Positions 53,295 through 61,717 of a stretch of DNA of 64,000 bases are shown in pieces (the first letter of the stretch is position 1; the number at the start of each line of letters is the position of its first letter). A program made the translations under genes and the position numbers. Location of the stretch: NCBI RefSeq assembly GCF_017355365.1, contig NZ_JADIJR010000014.1:1-64000 (forward strand). Direction: 5' to 3'. This stretch comes from Microbacterium sp. SD291. Its GTDB lineage: Bacteria > Actinomycetota > Actinomycetes > Actinomycetales > Microbacteriaceae. A model generated the notes under the pieces. The model was not told where the DNA came from. It saw only the letters and a program-made list of their open reading frames with translations, and did no database searches.

Positions 53295-54617
53295 CTACTC
53301 GCCGATTGCGACCCAGCGCCCCGAGCGCACTCGCCAACCGAGGGTGCCGAGGCGGGCGAGCAGATACACGCCGAAGAACGCGACCGAGAGCCAGATCAGG
53401 CCGGCGCTGCCGTCGACGCCGGTGGCCGCGATGATCCAGAGCGCTGGCAGGAACGGCACGAGGTTGAGCACGCCGACGATCGCCAGGTAGCGGGCGTCGT
53501 TCGCGCCCATCAGCACGCCGTCGAGCACGAAGACGACGCCCGCCACGGGTTGCGCGACCGCCAGCACGAGCAGTGCCGGCTGCACGAGCGTCGCGACGGT
53601 CTGGTCGCCGGTGAAAACGATGCCGAGCACGCCGGAGAGGGCGGCGATCAGGGCGCCGACGATCACTCCGAACCAGGCGCCCCAGGCCACGGTGCGGCCG
53701 AGCACGCGATGCACCTGCTGCTCGTCTCCTGCGCCGAGTTCCTTGCCGATCAGCGCCTGGGCGGCGATCGCGAGCGCGTCGAGGGCGAAGGCTGCGGCCG
53801 AGAAGATCGTGAACACGATCTGCCAGCCGGCGAGCTCGTCGGTGCCGATGCCGGTGGCGATGCCGACGGTCGCGAGGAGCGCGATCCGAAGGCTCACGGT
53901 GCGCAGGAACATCCAGCCGCCGGATCGGGCGGTGCTGCGGATGCCGGCGCGCTGCGCTCGCAGCGAGGCGCTGTGCTTCGCGGCCAGGCGCTGCACGACG
54001 AGCGCGTAGGCGGCGACCATGGCCCACTGCGCCGTCACGGTGCCGACGGCTGAACCCGCGATGCCCCAGCCGAGGCCGTAGATGAAGACGGCGTTGAGCA
54101 CGGCGTTGGCGGCGAAGCCGAGGCCCGCGATCCAGAGGGGCGTCACCGTGTCCTGCATGCCGCGCAGCAGCCCGGTGGCCGCGAAGACGATCAGCATCGC
54201 GGGCAGTCCCCACATCGAGATCAGGAGGTAGGAGTTCGCCTCGGCCGCGACCGCCTCGCTCGCGCCGAACAGCGAGATCAGCCAGGGGGTGGAGACGGCG
54301 CCGATCACCGCGAGGACAGCGCCGAGCCCGAGCGCGAGCCACATGCCGTTGATGCCGACCGAGACCGCGTCACCGTGTTCACCGGCGCCGAAGCGGCGGG
54401 CGACGGCAGGGGTGGTCGAGTAGGCGAGGAACACCATCAGTCCGACGATCGTCTGCAGCACGGCACCGGCGATGCCGAGCCCGGCGAGAGGCGTGGTGCC
54501 GAGGTGCCCGACGAGGGCGGCATCGACGATGAGGAAGGCCGGCTCGGCGATCAGCGCACCGAATGCGGGGACGGCGAGGCGCAGGATCTCTCGATTGAGG
54601 GAGGCGCGCGCGGTCAC
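53295..54617 (-). CDS. MATE-family (DinF-like) efflux transporter
   Basis: A 440-residue multidrug and toxin extrusion protein with 12 transmembrane segments: two bundles of six, with LNREILRLAVPAFGALIAEPAFLIVDAALVG at the start and the second-half match GKELGAGDEQQVHRVLG. It probably exchanges cationic drugs for Na+ or H+. Leaderless form: TAGGCT, six bases, GTG. The promoter -10 region is duplicated in tandem. Confidence 0.92.
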   Translation of the reverse strand: MTARASLNREILRLAVPAFGALIAEPAFLIVDAALVGHLGTTPLAGLGIAGAVLQTIVGLMVFLAYSTTPAVARRFGAGEHGDAVSVGINGMWLALGLGAVLAVIGAVSTPWLISLFGASEAVAAEANSYLLISMWGLPAMLIVFAATGLLRGMQDTVTPLWIAGLGFAANAVLNAVFIYGLGWGIAGSAVGTVTAQWAMVAAYALVVQRLAAKHSASLRAQRAGIRSTARSGGWMFLRTVSLRIALLATVGIATGIGTDELAGWQIVFTIFSAAAFALDALAIAAQALIGKELGAGDEQQVHRVLGRTVAWGAWFGVIVGALIAALSGVLGIVFTGDQTVATLVQPALLVLAVAQPVAGVVFVLDGVLMGANDARYLAIVGVLNLVPFLPALWIIAATGVDGSAGLIWLSVAFFGVYLLARLGTLGWRVRSGRWVAIGE

Positions 54618-54620
54618 TCT

Positions 54621-54656
54621 CAGAGCCTATGGGGTGGCCAGAGCCTATGGGGTGGC
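54621..54656 (-). promoter_or_regulatory. Tandemly duplicated -10 region of the MATE gene
   Basis: The 18-base unit CAGAGCCTATGGGGTGGC occurs twice without a gap (54621-54638 and 54639-54656). Each copy holds a minus-strand TAGGCT. Only the proximal one is at leaderless distance from the GTG start. Confidence 0.6.
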
Positions 54657-54678
54657 GGGGACGTTCCCTCGGACTGCG

Positions 54679-56145
54679 TCAGACGAACATCACGCGGCGG
54701 GGCGGTGGATCCGCATACGCCCGTCCGAGCGGACTGGTCCACTGGATCGACCCGTCTGGCAGCGCCCACGCCGACCACCGAAAACGATCGTCGATGTCCG
54801 GATGCTTGAGCGTGTGGTGACCGGTACAGAAGTGACACAGATTGCCGACAGCGGTGCGCCCGCCCTTGGCGTGGTCGTGGTTGTGGTCGATCTGGCAGCG
54901 GTGCACGGGCATCCGGCAGCCGGGGAACCGGCAGTGCTGATCGCGAGCGCGCAGGAACCGGCGCATCGATTCCGTCGGTGCGTAGGCGTCGGTCTCGACC
55001 ACCATTCCGGTCGAATCGAGGAAGAGCCGGGACCATCCGCCGTCGCGTCCGGCGATGGCGCGTGCGATGTCGGGGTCGAGCGGACCGTGTCCGTCGAGTT
55101 CCGCGAGCTTGTCGTCGGCGTCTGCGAGCGTCGAGGCGGCGATCGTGACCTGCAGTCGAGCGGTGATGTTGTCGAGAGCGGTGCCGTGCGCCTCGGTCGG
55201 GTCGCTCGCCAGCAGCAGATCGGTGAGCAGATCGACGCGGACCTGGTTGAGGGTGCGGGTGTCGGCGGGGATGTGCTCGACGTCATCGGCATCCGCACCG
55301 CCGCTGACCGGGCCGCCGCTGAACGGGCCGCCGAACGGGTCGGTGGTGAACGTGTCGGACTCACCGAAGATCACATCGCTTCCCCAGGCCGCGTCGTAGG
55401 ACGGGTCTTCGGGCGAGATGTCTTCGGGGAACACCGGGTCTGGGCCGTCGTCGATCACGGACGGGTCGAGCACGGGCTCCCGGTCGTCGCGCGTCTCGAT
55501 GACCTGTCGGGCCAATTGGGTGAGCCGGTCGAGGATCGCGACGGCGAGGTACTCGGGGAGGACGACGGTGAGCAGGGCGAGGCCGTCGCCGACCGGACGG
55601 ACCGTGACGGTGCGTTCGCCGGCCGCTCGACGGTGGCGCTCGGTCACAGTCTCTCCGACGAGGGCCGAGGCGATCTGCCGGACGTGCGCGCGAGTGCGGA
55701 ACGGTGACTCCATCTCGGTGACGACGAGGGCCGCAGCGTCGTAGGCGGCCAGCACCGCGGCATCCGCCTTCTTGTTGAGCACCGCTTCGCGGACGACACC
55801 GCCCGCGTTGACGACCTCGCGCACATGGGCCGCCGAGATCAAGCCGTTCTGGAACGCCTCGCGCACCGAAGGCAGCCACGACTCGAGGGCCACGGCGTCG
55901 GCGAACGCGCCTTCCATGCTGCCCGTGGCCCGTCGGCCCGCCGCCGCGTACTCGGCGACCATGGACCGCTTGATCGCGTCACGGTGGCGCGGATACTCTG
56001 CCACGTCTTCATCCATCAGCCGGGCGCGCTCGGCGAGCAGATGGGCCGACTTCGCCTCCAGCCGGGCGATCTCACGCTGCGTCTCGTGCCACTCGTCGAG
56101 CAGCGCGAGACGCTGTTCGGGGTCGAGATCGGAGGAGAAGGTCAT
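54679..56145 (-). CDS. DUF222/HNH (13E12-repeat-type) protein
   Basis: A 488-residue protein with an N-terminal DUF222 helical region (residues about 10-330) and a C-terminal HNH-nuclease domain: RARDQHCRFPGCRMPVHRCQIDHNHDHAKGG near 395-425 and NLCHFCTGHHTLKH. Cys and His residues for zinc and the HNH triad are visible. An acidic, Gly-rich insert (ESDTFTTDPFGGPFSGG) divides the DUF222 part. An SOS-like box overlaps its -10 (TAAACT, six bases, ATG). In mycobacteria 13E12-type genes belong to the LexA regulon (family knowledge), in line with this box. Actual nuclease activity has not been shown for the group. Confidence 0.88.
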   Translation of the reverse strand: MTFSSDLDPEQRLALLDEWHETQREIARLEAKSAHLLAERARLMDEDVAEYPRHRDAIKRSMVAEYAAAGRRATGSMEGAFADAVALESWLPSVREAFQNGLISAAHVREVVNAGGVVREAVLNKKADAAVLAAYDAAALVVTEMESPFRTRAHVRQIASALVGETVTERHRRAAGERTVTVRPVGDGLALLTVVLPEYLAVAILDRLTQLARQVIETRDDREPVLDPSVIDDGPDPVFPEDISPEDPSYDAAWGSDVIFGESDTFTTDPFGGPFSGGPVSGGADADDVEHIPADTRTLNQVRVDLLTDLLLASDPTEAHGTALDNITARLQVTIAASTLADADDKLAELDGHGPLDPDIARAIAGRDGGWSRLFLDSTGMVVETDAYAPTESMRRFLRARDQHCRFPGCRMPVHRCQIDHNHDHAKGGRTAVGNLCHFCTGHHTLKHPDIDDRFRWSAWALPDGSIQWTSPLGRAYADPPPRRVMFV

Positions 56146-56151
56146 GGCTCC

Positions 56152-56171
56152 AGTTTAGAACATAACTTCGA
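56152..56171 (-). promoter_or_regulatory. SOS-like (LexA) box over the promoter of the DUF222/HNH gene
   Basis: On the minus strand TCGAAGTTATGTTCTA (56156-56171) matches the actinobacterial SOS box TCGAACATATGTTCGA at 13 of 16 positions. It overlaps the -10 TAAACT at 56152-56157. Confidence 0.6.
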
Positions 56172-56260
56172 GAAAGGGAAGAGGTGATCCGCGGATTTTC
56201 GGCCTTTTCGGTCGACTTCACGACATACGCTGGAACGAACGGATGCCGCGGAGGTGCACG

Positions 56261-56803
56261 ATGACCGACCCACGTGAGGCCGCAGCGCGATACCGCGCTC
56301 GACAGCAGAACGACGAGGCGGATGCCGCCGAAGAGGGTGGCGCCGCGCCGGGCGCCGGTGCGGCCGTCGACCGCGCCGCATTCATCGAGACCGCCATCCA
56401 GCTCGCGATCCGCCGAGGCGACTTCGATGACCTTCCCGGCGCAGGGAAGCCGCTCGAGGGGCTCGGCACGCATCACGACCCGGACTGGTGGATCAGGCGC
56501 AAGATCGAGACCGAGAACCTGACCGGCCTCGGGCCGCCCGCCATCCTGCTGCGGAACGAGGCCAGCGAACTGGACGACCAGCTCGACCTGCTCGGCCGCG
56601 AGGAGGACGTGCGCGAGGTGCTCGCGGACTTCAATCGCAGGGTCGTCGAGGCTCGGCGCCAACTGCTCGGCGGGCCGCCGGTCGTCACGACGCCGCGGGA
56701 CGTGGATGCCGAGGTCGGGGCGTGGCGGGAGCGGCGGGAGGCACGCCTGCGGCCGTCGGAGTCTGAGCTGCCGCGCAGGCGGGGATGGTTGCGCCGGCGC
56801 TGA
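56261..56803 (+). CDS. DUF1992 (DnaJC28-like) protein
   Basis: A 180-residue protein with the DUF1992 core: FIETAIQLAIRRGDFDDLPGAGKPLEG near residues 40-66, DPDWWIRRKIETENLTGLGPPAI near 72, and a charged C-terminal helix ending RRRGWLRRR. The start at 56261 has GGAGG seven bases upstream. It is related to the C-terminal part of eukaryotic DNAJC28; the bacterial role is unknown. The last 263 bases of the gene are repeated in decayed form at 57674-57937. Confidence 0.88.
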   Translation: MTDPREAAARYRARQQNDEADAAEEGGAAPGAGAAVDRAAFIETAIQLAIRRGDFDDLPGAGKPLEGLGTHHDPDWWIRRKIETENLTGLGPPAILLRNEASELDDQLDLLGREEDVREVLADFNRRVVEARRQLLGGPPVVTTPRDVDAEVGAWRERREARLRPSESELPRRRGWLRRR

Positions 56804-56843
56804 CCTCGGCGCCGGCGCGAGTCGGAACTGCCTTGCGTGGGTG

Positions 56844-57578
56844 TCAGTTTCCGGTGCGCTTGTCGGCCTTCAGCTGGAGACCGCCGCTGGCCCGTGCCTC
56901 GACGAGGAAGAGTTCCGTCGCGCGCACCAGGTCGGACAGCTTCGCGTAGCCCCAGTTCCGCGGGTCGAAGTCGGGCCGGTTCTTGCGCATCAGCGAGCCG
57001 ACCGCCGAGAGATTTGCCCAGCCGCTCTCGTCCGAGGCCGAGGCGACACTCTGCCGCAACCCGGATACAAGTTTGGTGTCGGCCCGCAGTCTCGGAGAGG
57101 GGACTCGCTCAATCGAAGAAGTGGTGGGTTCTGCTGCGGGTTCGTTGAGCACTTCGAGATACGTGAACTGATCGCAAGCGTTCCGGAACGCTTCGGGTGT
57201 CTTGCGCTCGCCGAAGCCGTAGACGGTGACGCCCTCTTCTCTGATGCGTGAAGCGAGGCGAGTGAAATCGCTGTCGGAAGAGACGATGCAGAAACCGTCG
57301 AATCGCCGTGTGTAGAGCAGGTCCATGGCGTCGATGATCAAGGCACTGTCGGTCGCGTTCTTGCCGGTCGTGTTCGCGAACTGCTGCATCGGCTGGATGA
57401 CGTGCTCGCTCGCGAGCGGTTTCCAACTCCTCAGGGTCGGGCTGGTCCAGTCGCCATAGATCCGCTTGACCGACGCGGTCCCGAACCTGGCGACCTCAGT
57501 GAGAACCGCGCCGATTGTGAGGGGCGGCACGTTATCGGCGTCGATGAGGACGGCCAGAAGATCATTCTGCTTTGCCAT
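56844..57578 (-). CDS. NYN-domain (LabA/DUF88-like) protein with OST-HTH domain
   Basis: A 244-residue protein: an N-terminal NYN ribonuclease-like domain (residues 7-145) with LIDADN (Asp13, Asp15), ATDSALIIDAMDLLY (Asp77) and IVSSDSDFTRLA (Asp102, Asp104), and a C-terminal OST-HTH/LOTUS-like domain (about 175-240; NLSAVGSLMRKNRPDFDPRNWGYAKLSDLV). The acidic residues fit a metal-dependent RNase, probably acting on RNA. It lies between DUF1992 and its partial duplicate. Confidence 0.88.
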   Translation of the reverse strand: MAKQNDLLAVLIDADNVPPLTIGAVLTEVARFGTASVKRIYGDWTSPTLRSWKPLASEHVIQPMQQFANTTGKNATDSALIIDAMDLLYTRRFDGFCIVSSDSDFTRLASRIREEGVTVYGFGERKTPEAFRNACDQFTYLEVLNEPAAEPTTSSIERVPSPRLRADTKLVSGLRQSVASASDESGWANLSAVGSLMRKNRPDFDPRNWGYAKLSDLVRATELFLVEARASGGLQLKADKRTGN

Positions 57579-57673
57579 CAGCCCAGCATGGCAGTACGAA
57601 TGGTGGGCCTTTCGCAGTCACCCATGCAGATGCCTGGAGAGCCTCCTGCCGTGCGCCGGCGCCGCGGACGACC

Positions 57674-57937
57674 GTGCTGCGAAGCGAGGTCAGCGAACTG
57701 AACGACCAGCTCGACCTGCTCGGCCGCGAGGAGGACGTGCGCGAGGTGCTCGCGGACTTCAATCGCAGGGTCGTCGAGACTCGGTGTCAGCTGCTCGGCG
57801 GGCTGCCAGTCGTCACGTCGCTGCGGGACGTGCATGCCAAGGCGGAAGCGTAGTGGCAGCGGCGGGAGGCGCGTTACCGACCGCCGGAGCATGAGACGCC
57901 GCACAGGCGGGGGATGACTGCGCCGGCGCTGACCTCG
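57674..57937 (+). pseudogene. Partial duplicate of the DUF1992 gene
   Basis: Bases 57674-57937 match 56546-56808, the end of the DUF1992 gene plus the bases just after it. Part is nearly identical (QLDLLGREEDVREVLADFNR appears in both). The copy has a stop where the original reads VGAWRERRE, has no start region and has changed at many positions toward its end. It does not make a complete protein. The segment 57579-57673 in front of it holds no other recognisable gene. Confidence 0.85.
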
Positions 57938-58123
57938 TGCGCGTGGCGTGAAGTGCCCTTATTGAAGTTGCGCTACCTCAACTTGAGTGGCGCGATCTGC
58001 GTTTAGTGTTCGCATGGCGAAAGGTCAGCCGTCCCAAGCAGGTCGGAGAGTGTGACGCAACGCTAGCTGCGCGGATCGACGCATCGGCGATGTCGCCGCA
58101 ATCGGCAAGATGCCAAAGTTGAT

Positions 58124-58468
58124 CTATTGATTGAGGGATGCCGCGTACTCGGTGGCTGACTGCAGCATCTCTTCTTCTGTGACAAAGTCATCGTCCGGAC
58201 GCAAGGTTGGGCGATCGAACTCCAGCCCGTTTGTGCACAGGACATCGTCGTGCCAGTTGTCGTCGTACGTCGGGTCCCAGTGACACGTCCACGGCGCGGC
58301 GACGAGCAGTGTCTCGCCAGCCGGCGGCGCATCGGATGCAGGCTCCGTAATGTCGATCGAAGGAGCGGTTCCGTTCGGGCTGAGGCCGCTCTCCGACAGG
58401 AGGTAGCCAGTGGCCGCGAATGCAACGATTCCGAGCGCGGCGATCGGCCAGATGCGTTTCGACCTCAT
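58124..58468 (-). CDS. Hypothetical membrane-anchored extracytoplasmic protein
   Basis: A 114-residue protein. Residues 2-25 (a basic start, then IWPIAALGIVAFAATGYLL) form a signal anchor or uncleaved signal sequence. The rest is polar, with two cysteines (TCHWDPTYDDNWHDDVLCTNG) that could form a disulphide and a Glu-rich C-terminal helix. No family is recognised. The ATG at 58468 is chosen over longer frames because the upstream bases look non-coding. It lies in the less GC-rich stretch. Confidence 0.5.
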   Translation of the reverse strand: MRSKRIWPIAALGIVAFAATGYLLSESGLSPNGTAPSIDITEPASDAPPAGETLLVAAPWTCHWDPTYDDNWHDDVLCTNGLEFDRPTLRPDDDFVTEEEMLQSATEYAASLNQ

Positions 58469-59102
58469 TCGGATGATCCTTCCAGAGCATTCTCGTCCGA
58501 AGGCGCTCGTGGACACCCAGAAGTGGTGGTTGGGGTAAGCCGAACATTGCGGAGGTGGTTGTAACCGCGAGCTCTGACCCCCCCCCCAATAGTGGTGGCT
58601 GGCCGAAGGTGGCGACGCTCCAGTGTCTCGGCTGCCCCCTCCGCCGCACACTGGGTCGTGATCTCAAGTTCGAGCAGGGGCTCTTTCTGCGTTGCTGACC
58701 CAATGGCATGAGCAAGCGCCGCTCGCTGGGGATCGGGGACATCGGAATGGGAGGCGCTTCTGACATACGTCGACTGGGAAGTCGGCCAGCGACCCGGCGG
58801 TAGACGACGCAGAGGTCCACGGGGGTCGTACCGCGCCAATCTTGGAACCGGAGTCTCGCATATGTTGAACCGGCGTCTCAGTTGGGAGCAGAGGCGCGAT
58901 TCGTCGTGGCTTGACTTTCTTCAAGTCGCGTGATGAAACCGTGACAATTGAGACTTGCGGGCAGTATCTCGGTTCGCCACTATGTACGTAGATGCGGCGT
59001 GGGCTGGGGAAAACCTACGCATCACTGGGGACGCTCTGCACTGGGGGCTCTGCACGTTTTGTGGCCGTGTCATTTTTTCATGACCCAGAAAGGTTGCAAA
59101 TC
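58469..59102. other. Intergenic stretch without a recognisable gene
   Basis: About 630 bases, less GC-rich than the rest. It holds a run of ten C (58578-58587), two related TGGTGG...CCGAA segments near 58521 and 58590, and a promoter-like pair before flp. Short open frames exist on both strands, but none has a coding pattern or a family I recognise. It may be a degraded gene region. Confidence 0.5.
58941..58969 (+). promoter_or_regulatory. Possible promoter of the tad pilus locus
   Basis: GTGACA at 58941-58946 and GTATCT at 58964-58969 are 17 bases apart, about 130 bases before the flp start. It is a moderate match and no operator is evident. Confidence 0.35.
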
Positions 59103-59306
59103 ATGCTGAAGGCATTCACCAAGGCACAGGCGTTCGTCAACTCGCTCCGCGAGGAGGAGGAGGGCGCGACCGCCGTCGAGTACGGCCTCATCGTCGCACT
59201 CATCGCCGCCGTCATCATCGCCGTCGTGATCCTGCTCGGCGGGGAAATCCGACAGGCATTCCAGACCATCGTCGATGGGATCCCGGGCGGCCCCGCAGCC
59301 CCGTAA
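59103..59306 (+). CDS. flp: Flp/Fap-type pilin (type IVb)
   Basis: A 67-residue prepilin. After a charged leader ending EEEEG, the prepilin peptidase should cut at Gly21/Ala22 (G-ATAVEYGL); Glu26 and Tyr27 are the conserved Flp residues, and residues 22-45 are the hydrophobic helix. ATG 59103 with AGAAAGG upstream is chosen over the longer frame. It opens a tad locus, and a hairpin behind it may make it the most abundant product. Confidence 0.93.
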   Translation: MLKAFTKAQAFVNSLREEEEGATAVEYGLIVALIAAVIIAVVILLGGEIRQAFQTIVDGIPGGPAAP

Positions 59307-59321
59307 GTTCCCTAGTGAAGG

Positions 59322-59354
59322 GTGGTGGGCCAACGAAGCGGTCCGCCACTCTTT
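59322..59354 (+). terminator. Attenuator-like hairpin between flp and tadE
   Basis: GTGGTGGGCC (59322-59331) can pair with GGTCCGCCAC (59340-59349) with two weak positions, followed by TCTTTG. A partial stop here would let flp be made in excess over the downstream machinery. Confidence 0.45.
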
Positions 59355-59399
59355 GCTCATTGTTCCAGGCCTGCACGGCAACGCGAGTGGGGAAAGTCG

Positions 59400-59813
59400 A
59401 TGATCCGGATGTCCGGCGAGCGCGGTGCCGCTGCGGTGGAGTTCGCACTCGTGGTTTCGCTGTTGATGGTATTGCTGCTCGGCATCTTTGAGTTTGGACG
59501 TATGTTCAATGAGCAGATCGCGGTGTCAAATGCGGCACGCGAGGCAGCTCGCGTGATGGCGATCACCGACAGCGTCAGTGATGCACAGGCCGCTGCAGTG
59601 GCCTCGTCGGCGCCAAGCCTCGATCCCGATCTGACGCCCGGTCAGGTGGGGTTGAGCGTAGCGACATGTGTCGGCAACGAAGGCGAACCTGTCGTCGCGA
59701 CGGTGACGTACCCGGCCGTGTTGCCATTTGCCGGCTTCTTGGGGCTGGTGTTGCCCGACGGCGGCACCACGTTGGAACTGACTGGATCGGGGCAGACAGT
59801 ATGCGGTGGTTGA
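59400..59813 (+). CDS. tadE: TadE-family pseudopilin
   Basis: A 137-residue protein with the type IV-like start ERGAAAVEFALVVSLLMVLLLGIFEFGRMFNEQIAVSNAAR cut between Gly9 and Ala10, as usual for TadE. A Cys pair (Cys near 110 and 135) lies in the extracytoplasmic part. ATG 59400 follows GGGGAAAG. It overlaps the start of the next gene by 13 bases. Confidence 0.9.
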   Translation: MIRMSGERGAAAVEFALVVSLLMVLLLGIFEFGRMFNEQIAVSNAAREAARVMAITDSVSDAQAAAVASSAPSLDPDLTPGQVGLSVATCVGNEGEPVVATVTYPAVLPFAGFLGLVLPDGGTTLELTGSGQTVCGG

Positions 59814-60871
59814 ATGCTTGGAAGCGCGCAGAGCGTGGCGCGACCGCGGTGCTTGTTGCGATCTTGATGGTGCCGCTGGTGGGTATCTGCGCACTCGCAG
59901 TCGACGTCGGCGCGCTGTTCGCTGAGCGGGCGCAACTTCAGAATGGTGTCGACGCGGCTGCCCTGGCGGTCGCCTCCGCATGCGCCAAAGATCAGTCCGA
60001 CTGCGAGACGAGAAAGATCACCATCGCCCAGGACTACCTCGACGGCAACGCCTCGATTCCGCGCGACGCCACGGTCGATGCCGTCGTGATCGATTCCACA
60101 GAGGACACGGTCACGGTCACCGCCCGCACGAACGTCGATCACATCTTCGCGAGCGTGATTGTCGACGGCTCCAGCGAGCAGGTCGGCGCATCCGGTTCCG
60201 CCGAATGGGGCAGCCCCGTCGCCGGCGGCGTGCTACCGCTTGGATTCGGCAATTGTGAGTTCGAGGATGCGGTTATCTCGGAGCCCGGAGCGACTGATAA
60301 CCGAGTCACGATCGAGCTTGGAGTCCTGGACCGCGCGGGTTGCGATCCCACAGACAACCCCGGTGGCTTCGGCTGGCTCGAGGACGACAACTGTGCCGTT
60401 CACATCGACTTTGAGACCACGGATCCAGATGAGTTATGGATGCTCGGCACGGGTGGTGGTGTCGGTGCTGGCGGCGCCGGTTGCGGGAGCATCAATGGAT
60501 GGCTCCAGCCGCGCCTCAACACTGTGATCCTGATTCCTGTCTTTGACCGTCACAAGAATGTCGCGGCGAGCGCACCTGCCTGCACGGCCGCGGCGCCCGA
60601 TAGCGGTTCGAAGCACTGTTATCACATCTCGCAGTTCGCTGCGTTTTACCTCACCGGTGGCAAGATCGGCTCGTTCCAGCAGTCGGATCCGTATGCCGAT
60701 GCGAACGATCCGCCGGCAGGCGGGGCCAACGGTTACCTCCAGGGCAATTTCGTCAAGTACGTCTCCGTCGATGAACTGGAGTTTGAACTCGGCGACGGCG
60801 ATGAGTCCAGCGGTATCCGAGTGGTACGCCTGATCATCACTGCCGAAGAACTTGCCGATCTGACCGGCTGA
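59801..60871 (+). CDS. tadG: TadG-like pilus assembly protein
   Basis: A 356-residue protein: basic start, then ERGATAVLVAILMVPLVGICALAVDVGALFAERAQLQNGVDAAALA, the Tad-domain N-terminus that anchors TadG-like proteins in the membrane. The rest is extracytoplasmic and rich in Gly, Asp and Cys (eight or so cysteines, probably disulphides). It lacks an evident von Willebrand domain, which fuller TadG proteins have. Upstream neighbour tadE overlaps its start, which implies co-translation. Confidence 0.87.
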   Translation: MRWLNAWKRAERGATAVLVAILMVPLVGICALAVDVGALFAERAQLQNGVDAAALAVASACAKDQSDCETRKITIAQDYLDGNASIPRDATVDAVVIDSTEDTVTVTARTNVDHIFASVIVDGSSEQVGASGSAEWGSPVAGGVLPLGFGNCEFEDAVISEPGATDNRVTIELGVLDRAGCDPTDNPGGFGWLEDDNCAVHIDFETTDPDELWMLGTGGGVGAGGAGCGSINGWLQPRLNTVILIPVFDRHKNVAASAPACTAAAPDSGSKHCYHISQFAAFYLTGGKIGSFQQSDPYADANDPPAGGANGYLQGNFVKYVSVDELEFELGDGDESSGIRVVRLIITAEELADLTG

Positions 60872-60952
60872 AGCTGGTCCTGGACCCTCCAACCCCTGTT
60901 TATCTTCACGCCCGTGACCCTCGCGTGGCATCGACATTGAAGGCATAGCCAC

Positions 60953-61717
60953 ATGAAGACCCGCATCATCGGCGCCATTCTCGCGCTCGTCCTCGCTGTC
61001 GTCGGAGCATTCGTGCTCGTTAGTTACGTACGAGGCGCTGATCTCCGGGCGCAGCAGGGTGCTGAGCTCACCGAGGTCTACGTTGTCAAGGAGGAGATTC
61101 CTCGGGGCACGCCGGGTGAGCAGATCAAGACCTTTGTTGTCGTGGATACGGTGCCGGAGAGGAACCTGGTGCCCGAAGCGGTCACCGACCTTACCGATCT
61201 CGAAGGGCTTCTCGCCGCCGCCAACCTGCTTCCCGGTGATCAGTTGAGCGCTGCTCGATTCGTGAAGCCCGCGGACATCGCTGAGTCCGGCGGCGTGCCG
61301 GTGCCGACGGGCATGCAGGTGCTGTCATTCACGCTCCCCGCGGACCGCGTCGTCGGCGGGGAAGTCAAGGCAGGCGACCGCATCGGCATGATCGGAACCC
61401 TTGAGCCAGACGAAGCTGGCGACGCTGAAGACATAATCAACCCGATCTCGCGCTTTGCGTTCCACGGTGTACTGGTCACTCGCGTACAGGGTGTTGCGAA
61501 GCCGACGGGTGACGGCCAAGAGGGTGAGACGGTCGAACAGGACGCGGGTTCGAGCATCATGGTCACGATCGCGCTCAGCGCGTTCGATGCCGAGCGCTGG
61601 GTCTGGTGGGCCCAGGGTGAACAAGAGAACGAGTACGCCGAAATGTGGCTCACCCTTGAGAACCCGACCACCGACAACTCCGGAGCGGCCGGAGTCTCTG
61701 TGGAGAACGCCTGGTGA
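60953..61717 (+). CDS. cpaB: CpaB/RcpC-like pilus assembly protein (SAF domain)
   Basis: A 254-residue protein with an N-terminal transmembrane segment (residues 4-27), an SAF-like domain (about 38-110: YVVKEEIPRGTPGEQIKTFVVVDTVPERNLVPEA, LLPGDQLSAARFV) and a C-terminal RcpC region (VLSFTLPADRVVGGEVKAGDRIGMIGT). In monoderm tad loci it lacks a secretin partner and is thought to help assembly at the cell envelope. The next gene starts within its stop (GTGA). Confidence 0.9.
   Translation: MKTRIIGAILALVLAVVGAFVLVSYVRGADLRAQQGAELTEVYVVKEEIPRGTPGEQIKTFVVVDTVPERNLVPEAVTDLTDLEGLLAAANLLPGDQLSAARFVKPADIAESGGVPVPTGMQVLSFTLPADRVVGGEVKAGDRIGMIGTLEPDEAGDAEDIINPISRFAFHGVLVTRVQGVAKPTGDGQEGETVEQDAGSSIMVTIALSAFDAERWVWWAQGEQENEYAEMWLTLENPTTDNSGAAGVSVENAW

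Noticed and set aside
57963..57990. AAGTTG...CAACTT inverted repeat considered as a second HAIR box
   Set aside because: Arms and spacing (N8) do not fit the HAIR consensus and no heat-shock gene follows.
58465..58839. Minus-strand open frame in the gap before flp
   Set aside because: Crosses the ten-C run and shows no family, ribosome site or coding pattern; kept as intergenic.
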